A stretch of 64,000 nt of DNA, from positions 102,261,583-102,325,582 of the forward strand of contig JAKGHH010000003.1 of assembly GCA_022828595.1 (NCBI GenBank). Reading direction: 5' to 3'. The position numbers and the translations under genes were made by a program. Shown here in pieces: positions 32,162-45,538 of this stretch. Under the pieces are notes generated by a model. It saw only the letters and a list, made by a program, of their open reading frames with translations, was not told where the DNA came from and searched no databases. How positions within the stretch are numbered: position 1 is the stretch's first letter; the number at the start of each line of letters is the position of its first letter. The stretch is from Nelumbo lutea. Its lineage: Eukaryota; Streptophyta; Magnoliopsida; Proteales; Nelumbonaceae.

Positions 32162-35100
32162 TTTTGATACTCCAATGGGCTTGCTTATTGGCGCCAATGC
32201 TGTTCTGACCAACTGTGTTAAGCTTATTGGCAGAAGACCCCAAACAACCTACGGAGTTGCTAGGCCGTGGGGACCAATCATGCAAAAGGATCTATATCAT
32301 CAAAATTAGTGGTGGATGCAACGAGTTCTGTTCTGATTTCTCACTGGTTCACTTAATTGAGGGGCTTGTATCGGAAATGGGGCGAGGAGGCCATTCTATA
32401 TCAACTGCAGGGCAATGACATGAGCAGTTTTGCTGGGTAGATTGCTGATGTCATAAACTGCCCTGCTGTGGTAGTAACTGTCTTGTTGGCTGTGACACTG
32501 GCACCATTGGTGTGGATGATACAACTAGCTGTGGAGGGCTGGAGGGGATTTGTAGGTCCCTTTGTTATGGGGACCCCAGATCATACATCCCATGCTGATC
32601 ACTCTTTTTTGAAGAGAGGGTAACTACTTGGTTTACTTAGTGGTTGAGGCTGAAACCCATTGGCTTGAAGGTTTATCTTTACTTCTGGAGTGCCAGCATC
32701 AGTTAACAGTTACACCTCGTTTTTCTTCTATTTTCCTGCAATTGGAAGAAGCATACAACCAGGCTCAACAACCTTGGCTACAGAAGATAGTATAGCAAAA
32801 TGTTAGGATGAAGTAATATAATTATACCTGAGTATATCTTTAACAAAAAGCATGGTATTTTAGCAAATTGTTGGACATTCAATTGTCTGGGCAATGATTA
32901 ATGGCATAAGAAGTGGAAGATACATGCTCTGCAACAAATTCCACGCCATAGTGAACAAATAGTAAGATAAATAAGCTGTTATTCTACATATAACCATGCA
33001 TCTTTTACTTCATACTTAAAGCGATGACAGAGCTAATGTCCTACAACGTATTTCAAATACAAAGAACAATTTTATGCTTCACAAATAGATTTAGCAAATA
33101 AGAAAACAATACCTGCTTGAGAATTAGAATTTGAAACCCCCAAGGTACACATGAGTGTTGGGGCTGAATGATCAACAGCCGTACAACGTTGAATCGTTTG
33201 TAAGATAATCTAAAATAGCATGTTTATCAAGAATTTGGTATCATAGTCACCGAAGGCATAGCAAAGCCATTCACTCTCACCTGCCAATGGACGGCATCTC
33301 GATGGTTCAGATATTTAAGTTTTTTGCCTATGTGGGTATCAGTAATGCAGAAATATAGTCCACAAAGCAGTTGGCACTTAGTAAATAACAATATTGTATA
33401 TGCTAACCAATAAATAATTTTCATTGCAGTAAATCCAGACTTAAGCAGATATATAAGAATCAATCCATTGCTGGCATTTTTTTCGTAGATTGGTTGGACT
33501 TCTCTCATGCGAAACTGATGTATTTTGTGTCAATCTGGAAACAGATGAAAAAAGACTTCTTATGTATCTTCCTATGCTGTTTCCTTCTGATGTCAGCATT
33601 TTAGAGAAAGTGTTTGATTTTGTTCAGGTTGATGTTGAGATCTGAATTGATTTTACATGACCAACTTGCTTGTCCATAGAGTTTTGATCTCACCCTTTTA
33701 TTCTTTAACAGTTTTTACAGAGCAATGATTGCAGATAATATGTGAGGAGATTAATTTGGGCACATTATTCTTTTATTGAGAACTTTAAGATCACATGGTT
33801 CCCCTGTTTTATTTATCTATTTACTTGTTTATTTGTTTATTGTTTATTTAGAAGGTATTATACATTTGATACATAAGGTAGTCGCTTTGTTGTTTCTTTC
33901 GTTTCAATGTATGTATTTTTTGGACTGGTTTATTAGGGGTGTTCCTTTTCTCATGGATGGGATATGCTCCATAATCACTCTCGCCTATTTTATATATAGT
34001 GTTGATGGTTCAACAATTTATCTTTCCATTTGTCTTTGCTCTGGACTATTCATATATTAGCAGAAAACCAGTATTTCTAAGGTGATGCAATTGAATGCAA
34101 AAAAAAAAATTATCAGAAGTGGATGCACTTTTTGAAAGTTTGTCTGATGAGTAGTGATTCAAAGCCAAGCGTTGAAGTTGTTTTAATTCAGGCATGGAAC
34201 TGAAGCAGAAAATAGGAGTTTTTGCATCGTGAGAGAAAGGGGGGAAAAGGAAAAGATAGAATGATGATGGAACTGTTGATAATAACATAAATGTAAATGG
34301 CCCATTTAGGGCCATTAAAACTAGTGTATAACACCGGTTGGACCTCGCAAGAATGGCTCCTATTAGTGGTCTAAAGAGGGGTAACCATACATCTGTATGA
34401 TTAGATATGTCTATTGAAACAATGAGGAAAGGCATCAAGCCATTTCAGAGTCCTTCTTCCGTCGTTTCTCTCTCTCTCTCTCTTCTCTTTCCTCTCTCTC
34501 TCTATTTTCTTGATCTTCAGGAGGCCAGAGTCTCCATTTCTCGAAGAAGACTCCTGTGGTAATCAGTTGTATGCTAAAAGGTCGAAATGTGATTTTGGAC
34601 AGTCGCAAATTCACTATTTGGGACACATTGTCACAGCCGGCACAATCAGAGCTGATCCAGACAAGATAAATTGTATGTTGCAGTGGCCCAACCCCACAAC
34701 TGTCAAGGATCTTAGGGGACTTTTGGGTCTTACTGGGTATTACAGCGGTTCATTAAGGGGTATGGCACTATGACGGCCCCACTAACAAACTTTGCTCAAG
34801 AAGAATGCCTTCCAGTGGTCGGAAGAAGCAGAGAATGCCTTCACGACACTGAGATGGCCCTTACAACCCCCCCCCCCATCTTGTCCCTGCCAGATTTTTC
34901 AAAACCGTTTGTAGTAGAATGAGATGCATCAGGAAAGGGCGTAGGGGCCGTTACAAGACAAAAAGCCATTGCCTATTTCAGCAAGGTTCTCTCACCACTG
35001 GCCCATGGGAAATCCACGTATGAAAAGGAGTAAATGGCGGTTGTGTTGGCTGTGCAAAAATGGAGGGGGTACTTGCTGGGTCGAGCTTTCACCATTCGCT

Positions 35101-36848
35101 CCGACCAAAGAAGCTTACGATATCTAATAGAACAACCGGTTCTGAATGAGATACAACAGAAGTGGCTATATAAGTTGCTAGGCTTTGACTTCACAATAGA
35201 GTACAAAACAGGTCCGTCCAATCTGGTTGGGATGCTTTGTCAAGGCAACATGAGTGCTGTCAGATGGTTAGCTTCTAGGCTCACTTATCCATTTATGAGT
35301 CAGCTGAGGGAGGAGCCTCTAATGATGCTAGTCTCACTGAGATCAGATGTACAAGGCAGAATGGTGCTGCCAGGTAACTCAACCCACATTCTGGCCCTCT
35401 TAGAGCTTTTTCACACTTTCTCCAGTTGGTGCCATTCTGGCATCCTACGAACATATCGTAGGGATATCCTCTCATTTTTATTGGGTGGGGATGAAGAGAC
35501 AGATTCGGGAGTATGTTGCCATGTGTGCAATATGTCAGCGCAAAAATATGACAATCAGTCCCCGGCTGGGCTGTTACAGCCTATACTGCTCCCGGAACAA
35601 GTTTGGGATGAGGTAACTATGGATTTCATTACTGGTCTACCTCCTTCCAGCGGAAAGACAGTCATTGTTGTTTTTGTGGATCGGCTGTCTAAGTATGGCG
35701 TATTTTGCACCACTATCCCATCCATACACTGCAGCACAAGTGGCCAAAATTTTTGTCCAGGAGGTCTCCCGTTTTCATGGCACACCCAAGGCAATTATCT
35801 CTGATCAGGACTCAGTTTTCATGAGCCGTTTCTGGGGTGAATACTTCCAGGTGCAAGGAACGAAACTCCATCATTCCACCAGCTATCATCCACAGTCCGA
35901 TGGACAGACAGAGGTGGTGAATCGTTCCCTTGAAACCTACCTTCGGTGCTTTCCTAGTGATTACCCCAGGAAGTGGGCCAAGTGGCTGCCGTGAGCGGAA
36001 TACTGGTATAACACCTCTTTTCATGTTTCAATTGGCATCTCACCTTTTCATTGCTCTGTATGGAAGGGAACCACCCTACCTACTACCCTATGAGAAGGGA
36101 TCCACAGCTTTGGCTGAAGTACATGCACATCTAACAGACAGAGATGCAGTCCTTAAGGACTTAAAGGCCAACTTGCTAAAGGCACAACAACAAATGAAGG
36201 CCTACTATGATAAGAAACATCGAGATGTTCAGTTCGAGGTAGGAGACTGGGTTTATTTGAAGCTAAGGCCCTACAGGCAGCAGTAGCTTGGCTAAAAGGT
36301 CCTCTCAATAAATTGGCTCCCAGATTTTTATGGTCCATTCCGTATTGTAACCAGGGTGGGAAAGGTGGCTTATAAGTTAGACCTCCCTAGCTCTTCCAAG
36401 ATGCACCCCACATTTCATGTATCCCTATTGAAGAAACACTTAGGGCCAGTCCTTCGGTTTCAGCTTGCTTACCAGAATTTTCTGAGGAGGGGGTTCTACA
36501 GACACAGACAGATCATATTGCTGACTTCAGGTGGGTACGAGATGGCAATAAAACAGTTCAGCAAGCCTTGGTGGTATGGAAACACCTCCCACCGGAAGAT
36601 GCCACGTGGGAAGACTACTGTCAGCTGCAGCAACGCTACCCCAGCATTAACCTTGAGGACAAGGTTGTTATAAAGGGGGGAGGATTTGATGGAACTGTTG
36701 ATAATAACAGAAATGTAAATGGCATTTAGGCCCATTAAACTAGTGTATAACCAGGGAACTCGCAAGATGGCCCATTAGGGCTAAAGAGGTGTAACCGACA
36801 TCTATAAATAGCCCATGAAACAATGAGAAAGGCATCGAGCCATTTCAG

Positions 36849-36891
<43 letters not shown>

Positions 36892-37929
36892 TTTCTGATT
36901 TCAGGAGGCAGAGTCTTCCTCGAAGAAGACTCCTGTGGTGAGCAGGCTCTCATCAGAATATGGGTAAACCAAAAAGAAAGTGACCAATGACAAATTGAAG
37001 GGGCTAGAAGGACTAGGGGTAAAGCAAAAGGGATATGGGTAGTAGTAAGGAATGATTTAGGTGTGAAAAAATTTAACAATGGATATGGTATTAAAAAGAA
37101 GGCAATAGCGAAACAGGATTCATGTAGCCAACTCCACATAGTTGGGATAAGGCTTGGATGATGATGATGAGCTTATATAGTGGCTCACTGTACATGACAT
37201 CTCCTGTACCTGTTTTGTTATAGAACTTAAATGAAACACATTACTTTTGCTCAAAAACAAACTGAACATATATAGTTGGGACAAGGCTTACATGATGAAT
37301 CTGGAAAAAGTAGGAAATATCATACAATATACTTCTTATTTATTTCTTTCATTTGATGTACTCTAATAAATTCGTTGTTATTGATCAATAAAAAAAATAA
37401 TAAAATAAAAACTGGACTAGAAGTGGCAGAGAACAGAAATACTAATTATAATAAAAACCTACCTAAATTAATTAATTAATTATAGTTTGGATGTCCATTA
37501 ACTTGTATCCTTATCATACTAAACCAAATACGATTTTAAAATTAAATATACGAGTGACAGCATTCACAATTAATAAAACTAAATTGTCACCTTCTAAAAC
37601 AACAACGAACATTTCCGAATAATCCCCATTCACCTATGCATCATTACTGGGTATCACACACTTGATGACTGATACAAACTCCATTGAAAAGCATCATTAA
37701 AAGAAGAAAAATAGAGAAGCAAGATAAATTCAAGGATATGGAATGTGAAGTCAAACCAACTAATCTATGACAAGTTATCCTTCACTTCTAGTTGGAAGTT
37801 AAAACTGAATGAGGAGATGAATGCAACACATGACACAGATGCATGAAACAAACATCCCAAACATACCGCAGCCACAGTCGTTTTAAGTGCCAAGCCATGA
37901 ACACGAGGTAAAATTGCTTCCTTCACTAG
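32162..37929 (-). pseudogene. SCYL2: SCYL2-like 3' exons, copy B (cut by the gap)
   Basis: Counterparts of the copy A exons lie at 37867-37929 (LVKEAILPRVHG, Gln to Glu), 33113-33280, about 32840-32949 and up to about 32750. Here the exon that in copy A lacks its donor is followed by a proper ATACTCAG|GTATAA, and the codon that is TAA in copy A reads Ser. The sequence also has many frame-breaking indels, and the acceptor before 32949 reads CAC instead of CAG. These are likely base-call errors near a contig end. The last exon is truncated by the N run. Confidence 0.7.
34265..36955 (+). mobile_element. Internally deleted chromodomain gypsy element, copy B
   Basis: The same element as 21543-24181: TGATGG start at 34265, 3' LTR 36687-36955 followed by GAATA (36956-36960). 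It retains 44 bases of RT (YAKRSKCDFGQSQIHYLGH) absent from copy A and the Trp before DEVTMDF. Small frameshifts (for example near 34745, 35228, 35700, 36280 and 36310) and a TGA near 35993 break RNase H, integrase and the C-terminal part. Confidence 0.85.
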
Positions 37930-39175
37930 CTGCCAAAAAGAAAAAGAAGGAACAGAAAAAATAAAGTTTATAAGGCTTCACATATTAAAATGTATCAACC
38001 ATCAAATAAGCATCAACAACAAAGAACCTGAACTTGCCACTATTTTAAATTAGTTTCTAGAGCAGGGAAAAGAAACTTAAACCAATTCCCTTGTCATCTT
38101 ACTCAAGAACATTATATCAAGCTAAAGACATGACCCAGAGAATGACCCATTTTTAGATCTAGGTGGTAGTTCAGCACTTCAACCATTCCGGTAAATATTT
38201 GAGAGAGAGAGAGAGGGGAGACGACTTAACCAGTTGCCTGTGATTTATTTGCTTCTGGTGGTGGTGTGGATGACAAACACAAGTATACTTTCTTTTCTTC
38301 TTCTCTGCCCCTGCTGCCAGCAGAAACAACATCCCCTATGTTTCTTTGTTTGCCAAATTCCCCCCTTCACAACTCTTTTTTCCTGTTTCAATTTTTTATT
38401 TCTTTTCATCTGATATATTTAATTACTAATAATATGGATTGGTCAGACCTGACCCTTCAGTTCAACCATTTCAACCACCTGGGTCAACAGCTCTTTGACT
38501 AAGTAAACATTTTTCTTCTAAACAATGGATCTAATGGTGGACTGAACTGCCTCAGACTCCAGATGATGGGTTGAATGGTCAGACAGCCAAGTCAATGACT
38601 TGATGAATGCCTTGTTACCAGCTAGACGATTGGCTCCTGGCACAAGCTCAACAAAATAATCATTTCTCTCCTTCTCAGTTTAGATTTTAGTTCAAAACCT
38701 TACTCCTTAGGGAACTCAAACCTGCATGCTCCATAATGAAAGCCCCTATTTCTTGTCGAAGTTTCTATTCCCTCCTTGGGTTGCTCCTAAAGCTTTCAAA
38801 TATGTGGCCTCCACTCCTCAGGGATCCTACCATATGGAGGACCACAGTCACAACATTTGCTTTCTCCATACTCATTATGAATATCAAGCATAGATACCTT
38901 CATCTATGATGCAAATACTCCATTGCATGTGTTACCTTCATGACATTTATAGAAATCTGAGGCAATATGGCACATAGTTGTCAAGGCGTGACCTAGGTGA
39001 CTAGGCGTCCTTGGCTGGGCACCTAGCCCAAATGCCTTGCTTTATAGCAACTGGGTGCCTATCTAAGCGACTAGGCGACAAAAATGACAAGGCGGGCGCC
39101 TTACTATAATATCATCTATGTTTCTACATCTTACGAATATGTGTGTTAATACATTATATTATACACTGTATATAT

Positions 39176-41797
39176 TGTTGAGAATTCTATTGTTATTTGT
39201 TTGTTTAGTTTATTTATTTTCTTTAGTTAGCATGTTCGAACCACAGTCCTTTAGTTAGAAGTTGTTTAAATAGTTTTGCTTAAATTTGTTAGTAGCAGCC
39301 AACCTATCAAGGGTAGGGTATATGTGGCATTGCACTCATTTTAAGAGGAAAGAAGAGGCTCAAACAGGAAGGAATTCATTCACATCTCTCAATCTGGGGC
39401 CGATTCCCTCGAAAGAACCCTGAGTTAGGCATATTCCTAACAGTCTGGTATTAGAGCTTGGATGCCAAATACCTGTGCTACATTCATGGAGGCAAGAGTT
39501 GATCAGGTAGAGGTTGAGCTCCACCAAGTCTCCGACGATGTGAGAAATAAAAGAAACCATGACAGTCATACTGTGCCGTCTCAAATAGGATATGCTAGAA
39601 AAACACAAAGGCGGCGATCAAGAAGGGGGCAGCCAAGGAAGCAAACAACGAGGGAGTTTGAGCATCGACAAGAACATCAAGTTACTCTTTTCAGTGTTCT
39701 CTAGAGGTGACCCAATTGCTTGGATTTGTCAGAATTGTTAGAAGTAGTTAACAGGGGCAGTATTGTCTTTTTCATGTTACTCTTTCTCTCTTATATCTGC
39801 TGTATTTTTCCTAAGGGTATTGTAGTCATTTCACCCTTAATAGAATGATAATACAACTTGGGTCGACAGTAAGGGGAGGGTGAACGGATTTCTCCTTTCT
39901 AGTCTTCCCTCTTTTCTTCTCTTTCCCTTCCTTTCTCTTCCTATCTTCTTCTCTTTCTTTCTTCTATCCTTTTCTTCACTTTTTCTTACTTTATTAAAGT
40001 TGGAAAATGGTATAAGAGCCTTGAGGTCGACAGCACCGTTCACGTCCAAACTTTTTGTGCCCTATGAATAGAGAATATTTTCTATTCTTTGTTGGAAAGG
40101 AAAAAGGCTTGAGAGGACTGATCGCCCACTTGGAAAAGAGGCTTTAATGCCTCAAATTGCAGTGTTGTGTGAGTTGGTGGTGCTTTTCTAAAATCCCTCT
40201 ATTCGGCAGTTCGAAGAGGGCAGCTTTGTGATGTTTCAAGTTGTGAGGTAGAGGCTCCTCAATGTGTGGTGATTTTGTAGTGGTTTGTGTTGTAGTGACA
40301 CCATGTGGTTTGTATGCAATCCTTCCAAAATGTTTCTAAAGTAGAGGGCTGATGATTCTTGGTGTTTTTCCTAAAGAAAAAGGTATGTTACAGTAGTTGC
40401 ATACCAACTGTTTGACAATTTGCCTAGGTGACAAATCAGTGATCTCAATTAACTACGGTGAAACTCAATAGTACTAATTATGTCCTGTGGGCCAAGTCGG
40501 TTGAGGTATCTCTCATTGCAAGAGGCAAGTTGAAGTACATCAAGGAGGGTCCATTGAAAAGTGAATTTGAAGGGTACAAGAGAATGCCCAAATTATGACA
40601 TCACTTTGGAATAGTATGGACAATCACATTATTGTAAACCTTATGTTTCTAGACACGGCCAAGGAGATTTGGGACCATGTCAAGTAATTGTACTCTGGAC
40701 AAGACAATGCCACAAGAATTTACCAGTTGTACCAAGACTATTTTTCTCTTTAACAAGGAGATAAAAGTGTTGAAGAATACTATGCTTCTTCTGTTGCAAA
40801 ACAAGTTATATGCCAAAGAGTCCAAATGTGCTTTTGGACAATCAAGGGTTCATTATTTGGGACACGTAGTTGAAAATGGCACAATGATGGTTGACCCAGG
40901 AAAAAGTAGACTGTATACAACAATGGCCACAACTAACCACTGTTAAGGATCTATGAGCATTCCTAGGGTTGACAGGATTCTACCGCCAGTTTATTAAAGG
41001 TTATGGACAGATTGCAGCCCCACTAACAACCTTGCTCAAAAAGAACTCTTTCAGCTGGTCTGGCCAGGCCCATGATGCATTTAAAGCCCTCAAGTCAGCC
41101 GTTTCCTAACCGCCTTCTCTAACACTTCTGGATTTCAACAAAGCATTTGTAGTAGAATGTGATGCCTCAGGTCTTCGGGTGGAAGCAGCACTATGCAAGA
41201 TGGACAACCTATTATGTATAATTCATTTCCACTAATGCCACAAGCAATTAAACGGCCTAAGCTCCCAAAATTCTCCATGGATATGGAGTTGTAGACAGAA
41301 CCATTACGTATAATTGATTTCCATTGGGTTAAAAATGGCACCCATGTGATACCAGAAGCATTAGTGGTATGGACTCAACCAAGGATCAAGATTTCAATAC
41401 GATACGCCCCATATCGGGCATATCGTATTGTATCTTTGGGGTCCTGAGACACCTATTGACAGGTGTTTCAGGAACCCTCTTTTTTTAATAAAAAATATAC
41501 ATAAAACCTCCTCAAAACAATTTTTGAAAAAAAAAAAATAAAAGTGCATGCTTTTAGTACCAATGCACCTCTTCCGATACACAAGGGCATATCGATACTT
41601 TGAACCTCGGACTCAACTACCGGATGAGGATGCTACATGGGAGCCATACCTACACCTGCAAGTTTCCTCACATTGACCTTGAGGAGCTCACAGAGAACCC
41701 AGGCCTTTATATGGGAATAGACAACCGGTGCATGAAGTATACAAGAGGACACGTCGGCATACAAATAGGTCAAGTGGTTAGAAGGATGTAAGCCTTG

Positions 41798-41835
<38 letters not shown>

Positions 41836-41900
41836 TCTTCTTCTTCTTCTCAGTCTAGAGGCCGGCTCCCTCGAAAGAACCCTGAGGCAGATTCCTAACA
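39176..41900 (+). mobile_element. Gypsy remnant with nested copia remnant, copy B
   Basis: Counterpart of 26439-29157: gypsy LTR 39176-39442, gag start at 39462, copia LTR from 39736, copia gag about 40430-40790, fusion to gypsy RT near 40790, MITE 41380-41609 and LTR-like end near 41900. The gag start is identical in amino acids to copy A. Confidence 0.75.
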
Positions 41901-42715
41901 CTGGATCTGTTACAATCTGTGCAACTTCACCCACCTCAAGTGGGTCATCCTGATTCTTGTAGTTGGTTGTGGGAGAAAATAATGGTAGGTTCTCTGTAAA
42001 ATCTTTCTATAGAAGTATGTGCCAAGATTATGACAATTTCTCAGTGAACAGAATCTAGCATAGTGGGGTGCCATCCAAATTTGTTTTTCCTTGACTGCAG
42101 CTCTGGAAGAATGTTTAACTTGGGATAAATTACTGCATAGGAGAATGACATTGGACCAGCAGGGGTGTGTCTTTTTCAGAAGAGTTGGAAACTTCCAATC
42201 ATTTATTCTTTCACTGCCCAAACGCTGTCAAAATTTGGACTGTGCTTTTTGAATACATTTGGCTCAGCTGGCTGCTTTCAACAGTCTATTAAAGTTTTTT
42301 ACAAAGCTTGTAGATTAAAGTGTTGATAGTAGGGACAAAACTGTATGGAGAATGCTTCCCCATGGCTGCTTTTTGGTCTATATGGGAGGAAAGGAACTTG
42401 TGTTTTTGAAAACATCTATGCTGATAGTGATGTGCTAAGGGCAGTCCAATGCACGAGGCTCCCACCAATGCAGGATCTGTGGAGGGACAGATGTACGTAA
42501 CCTTACCCCTGCACATACACAGAGGCTGTTTCTAAGCTGATAGTGGTGTGCTCCTGAACAGAATTGAAGGCAGGCGTTGTTCATAGTAAGCTGCTCACAA
42601 GGATTTCAGGGGGTTGCTATAGATATTCTTCTTTCTTGTTAATTTCTTGCTAGCAAGTTGTATAGATATATACTCATGGGATGTACAAGGCCTACAAGTG
42701 CATCTCATTTTGTTT

Positions 42716-43233
42716 AAGGATAAAAAGGAAATTTTATTAAACTGAAAATAAAGGCAGTACATCTCAAAATGATGGTTGTCAAGTTGACAAACCAAATACA
42801 GATCAGATCAAACTGTGAAAGAATCAAAATTACAAGGATTCAACTCCAGAGTACCCCATAAATTCTCTAACAGATCAAAATTACAATGTTTTTTCCTTGT
42901 CCTTGAAAACCCTTCTGCTTCTTTCTTTCCAGATGGACCAGCATACTGTGAATGGGATATAGCTCCACAGAATTTTAGCTTTCTTACTTCCTCTGATCTT
43001 CGGCCATTTGGAGAAAATCTCTGATGGAACCAAAGGATGAAATGCATTCTCTCCAAACAGGTAGGAGAAGAACTTCCAAATAGAATTTGCCACACTACAT
43101 GAGAAGAACAAATGCAGAACTGTTTCTTCCTCCCGGTTGCACATATAACAGCAGTTGTTAACTGTAAGCCTCTGGATTTCAAGTGATCTGGGGTTAGGAT
43201 ACTGTCATGTGCAACCAGCAGTTCGCTACAAAT
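42716..43233 (-). mobile_element. Minus-strand LINE insertion 1, copy B
   Basis: A 518-bp 5'-truncated LINE between copies of GCATCTCATTTTGTTT (42700-42715, 43234-43249). It contains an open zf-RVT frame at 42881-43144: CNREEETVLHLFFSCSVANSIW, then KILWSYIPFTVCWSIWKER, with the Cys/His ligands C..C...H..FSC in place. No RT or endonuclease is present. Confidence 0.75.
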
Positions 43234-43253
43234 GCATCTCATTTTGTTTTATA

Positions 43254-43908
43254 TATTTTTTTATCAGAGCGAACAGATTTATTAATAATTGAGTTAATGA
43301 TTACAATTACAAACTGAGCTGAGACTGAAGACCCACCCATCCATATGCTGTATTTAACCTTCTATAATGCTGCCCAGAAATATTGTTCCCTATGGACCCC
43401 TTGTTTGGCCAAGGAATCTGCCATCCCATTAGCGGTTCTCTTAACCCATCTGAATGTTGCACCAACTTCCCTTGCTAGCTTTCTCAATTTCCCTTGAAGT
43501 TTGCCTATAAATCCAAGTTACTGAGTTGTTTCTGCACATCCAAGAGATGACCATATTCAAGTCCCCCTCCTACATGCTGCAGTTCAATTTGCTTAGCTAA
43601 CCTTAGGCCTTGTAGTAATGCCAATACTTCAGCCTTTAAGGAATCAGCATAACCAATTGATCCTGAAAATGAAGCCACCACCTTGCCTTGTGCATTCCTA
43701 AATACACCCCCAATCCCTGATGGTCCCAGATTTCCAATTGAGCTTCCATCAAAATTCCTCTTTACCCTATTATTTCCTGAAGGCTTCCACTCCATTATAA
43801 CTCTCTTTAGTTGTGAAGGAACTTGCCACTTATCCCCATGCCCACAATATGTCATCCATGGAGTACTCTTTGAAGGCCTCTATTATAACATCAGGCCTTG
43901 TAGCTAAC
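43254..43908 (-). mobile_element. Minus-strand LINE insertion 2, copy B
   Basis: A 655-bp insert between CTCATTTTGTTTTATA (43238-43253, 43909-43924), with a T-rich tail at its left end as expected for a minus-strand LINE. The frame 43505-43855 encodes an RNase H-like domain with NFDGSSIGNLGPSGIGGVFR and SLKAEVLALLQGL. It stops early by frameshift. Confidence 0.75.
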
Positions 43909-44399
43909 CTCATTTTGTTTTATACTATTAATACAATACCTTACAGTCTCTGCAATGTTTTTAAGACCAAATCCATATTAATTTTGAAGGCATGGTCGTT
44001 CATAATTTTTATAGATTAAGGAGCAGTTAACAGGTTAAGAGAATCAAAACAATTCAAAAACCACTGACTAGGGGACCCTGGCCTACACTGAATTTCATGG
44101 TTTAACTGCTTGGTCTGGTTTCTCAAACATTGGATTTTGAATTACCAACAGAATACAGTTTCCAAGCATTTACTTTTCAAGGGGAAAATCACTTTCTTTA
44201 AATCATAAATATGTAAGCAGAGGTGTTTGGGAAGAAAGAGAACAGGACCTTTGAAAATAAAACCAGGAAAACCAAAGATCTTATCTCTCATATTTTTTTA
44301 TGCAACATTTGGGCTCTTAATTCTTAAGTTTTCAAAGGTATTTCTTTCAATGATCTTCAGAGAAATTTAGCAGATGTCCTCCTGAGAGTGGTTTAACTT

Positions 44400-44724
44400 G
44401 TACACTTTGTACTAGGGAGGAGGGACTGATAACTCTAAGCTTCAATGGTAGTGCTCAAGGATCCACAGGTCAAGCAGGAATTGGAGGAGTAATCCATGTG
44501 AGGGGGGGGTGACCATCTATTGGGCTTTTAGTGGTCCGATTGGGAGAGATGGCACGGCAGAGATCTTAGCTGCTCTCACAGGTCTTCGAGGCTTGCTCAT
44601 CTGCTGACTGAGGCTAGAGATATTTTGGATTCTCTGAATGTGAAGCTGATCTGGATCCCTAGGGAACTAAACTCCGTAGCTGACAACTTAGCCAAATCTG
44701 GAGTTCATAGAGAATCTCTTAAGG
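44400..44724 (+). pseudogene. Plus-strand LINE RNase H end
   Basis: SFNGSAQGSTGQAGIGG and FSGPIGRDGTAEILAALTGLRGL appear on the plus strand, then a frameshift, then the RNase H tail KLIWIPRELNSVADNLAKSG. A minus-strand LINE splits the last codons; they resume at 45557 (ICHVPVL, stop), and AATAAAAATTTCAG follows near 45577. This is the end of the host LINE that begins near 41903. Confidence 0.65.
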
Positions 44725-44742
44725 CTTCTGTACTGTACATCT

Positions 44743-45538
44743 TTTTTTTTTTATCAGTAAAAAAGATTTCATTATAAACTTAGAAAGATTACAGAAATGA
44801 GTAGCCTCAGCTACCCCACTAGAAGCTAGCGTTTGCCAACTATCGACTTTTAATTATCCAGCCTTACAACCCAGAAACAATGTTCCCTGTTAACCCCCTG
44901 TTTTGCTAGCTGATCTGCAAAGCCATTTGCCGCTCTTGGAGTCCACTGTATTAACCAACTGCATGTCTTTGGAAAAGCATTTAAACTTCTTAATTTCATT
45001 TCTATAGAGCCAAGGAGTCTGTTCATTTTGTTTTAACCAGCTCATGACCACTTTGGAACTGCCTTCCACAACCAGTTTTCTCACTTCCAACTCCACAGCC
45101 TTTTGTATCCCAAAAACCACTGCCTTTAGTTCAGCTGTAGTGGAGTCTCCCCTTCCAATAGGGCCTGAGTGAGAACATCCCCACCACAGCCCCTTTGTCA
45201 TTTCTTATCACCTCTCCAATTCCAGATATTCCTGGGTTGCCAAAACTACTTCCATCAAAGTTCAATTTGAGGAAACCAGAATCAGAGGGATCCCACTCTC
45301 TTAAAACCTTCTTTTTAGTTGATGAAGAGGAAGCTACTGTCCTCCAATTTCTGAAGATATCATCCACAGTAAAATCCGAGAACAATCCCACAGATTTTAC
45401 CCAAGAAATCACCTTTATCATGATCCCTTCTATCAGCACTTCCTTGCATCTTTGCTTTTCTTCAAAGATCCTCAGATTTCTTTCCTCCCATATCACCCAA
45501 AGCACTGCTGCCGAGTGCATCTCCATAGCATTCTACCT
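44743..45538 (-). mobile_element. Minus-strand LINE insertion 3
   Basis: It is flanked by the 18-bp duplication CTTCTGTACTGTACATCT at 44725-44742 and 45539-45556, with a T-run (poly-A on the minus strand) at the left end. The 796-bp body encodes AVLWVIWEERNLRIFEE, then an RNase H with LNFDGSSFGNPGISGIG. A frameshift near 45150 leads into GRGDSTTAELKAVVFGIQ. 5'-truncated, so dead on arrival. Confidence 0.85.

Larger units (their letters stand above)
32162..44563. repeat. Copy B of the 12.4-kb duplicated block, starting at the assembly gap
   Basis: It is collinear with 19599-32061. The first 2.3 kb carries many single-base insertions and deletions relative to copy A, and a lower density continues to about 37000. 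From 37900 on, differences are mostly substitutions and short indels. Confidence 0.95.

Noticed and set aside
32004..32309. Frames crossing the N run
   Set aside because: They are bridged by undetermined bases.
19599..44563. Biological tandem duplication of the SCYL2 locus
   Set aside because: The break coincides with a 100-N gap and indel noise rises towards it, so an assembly cause is simpler. It remains possible until reads are checked.
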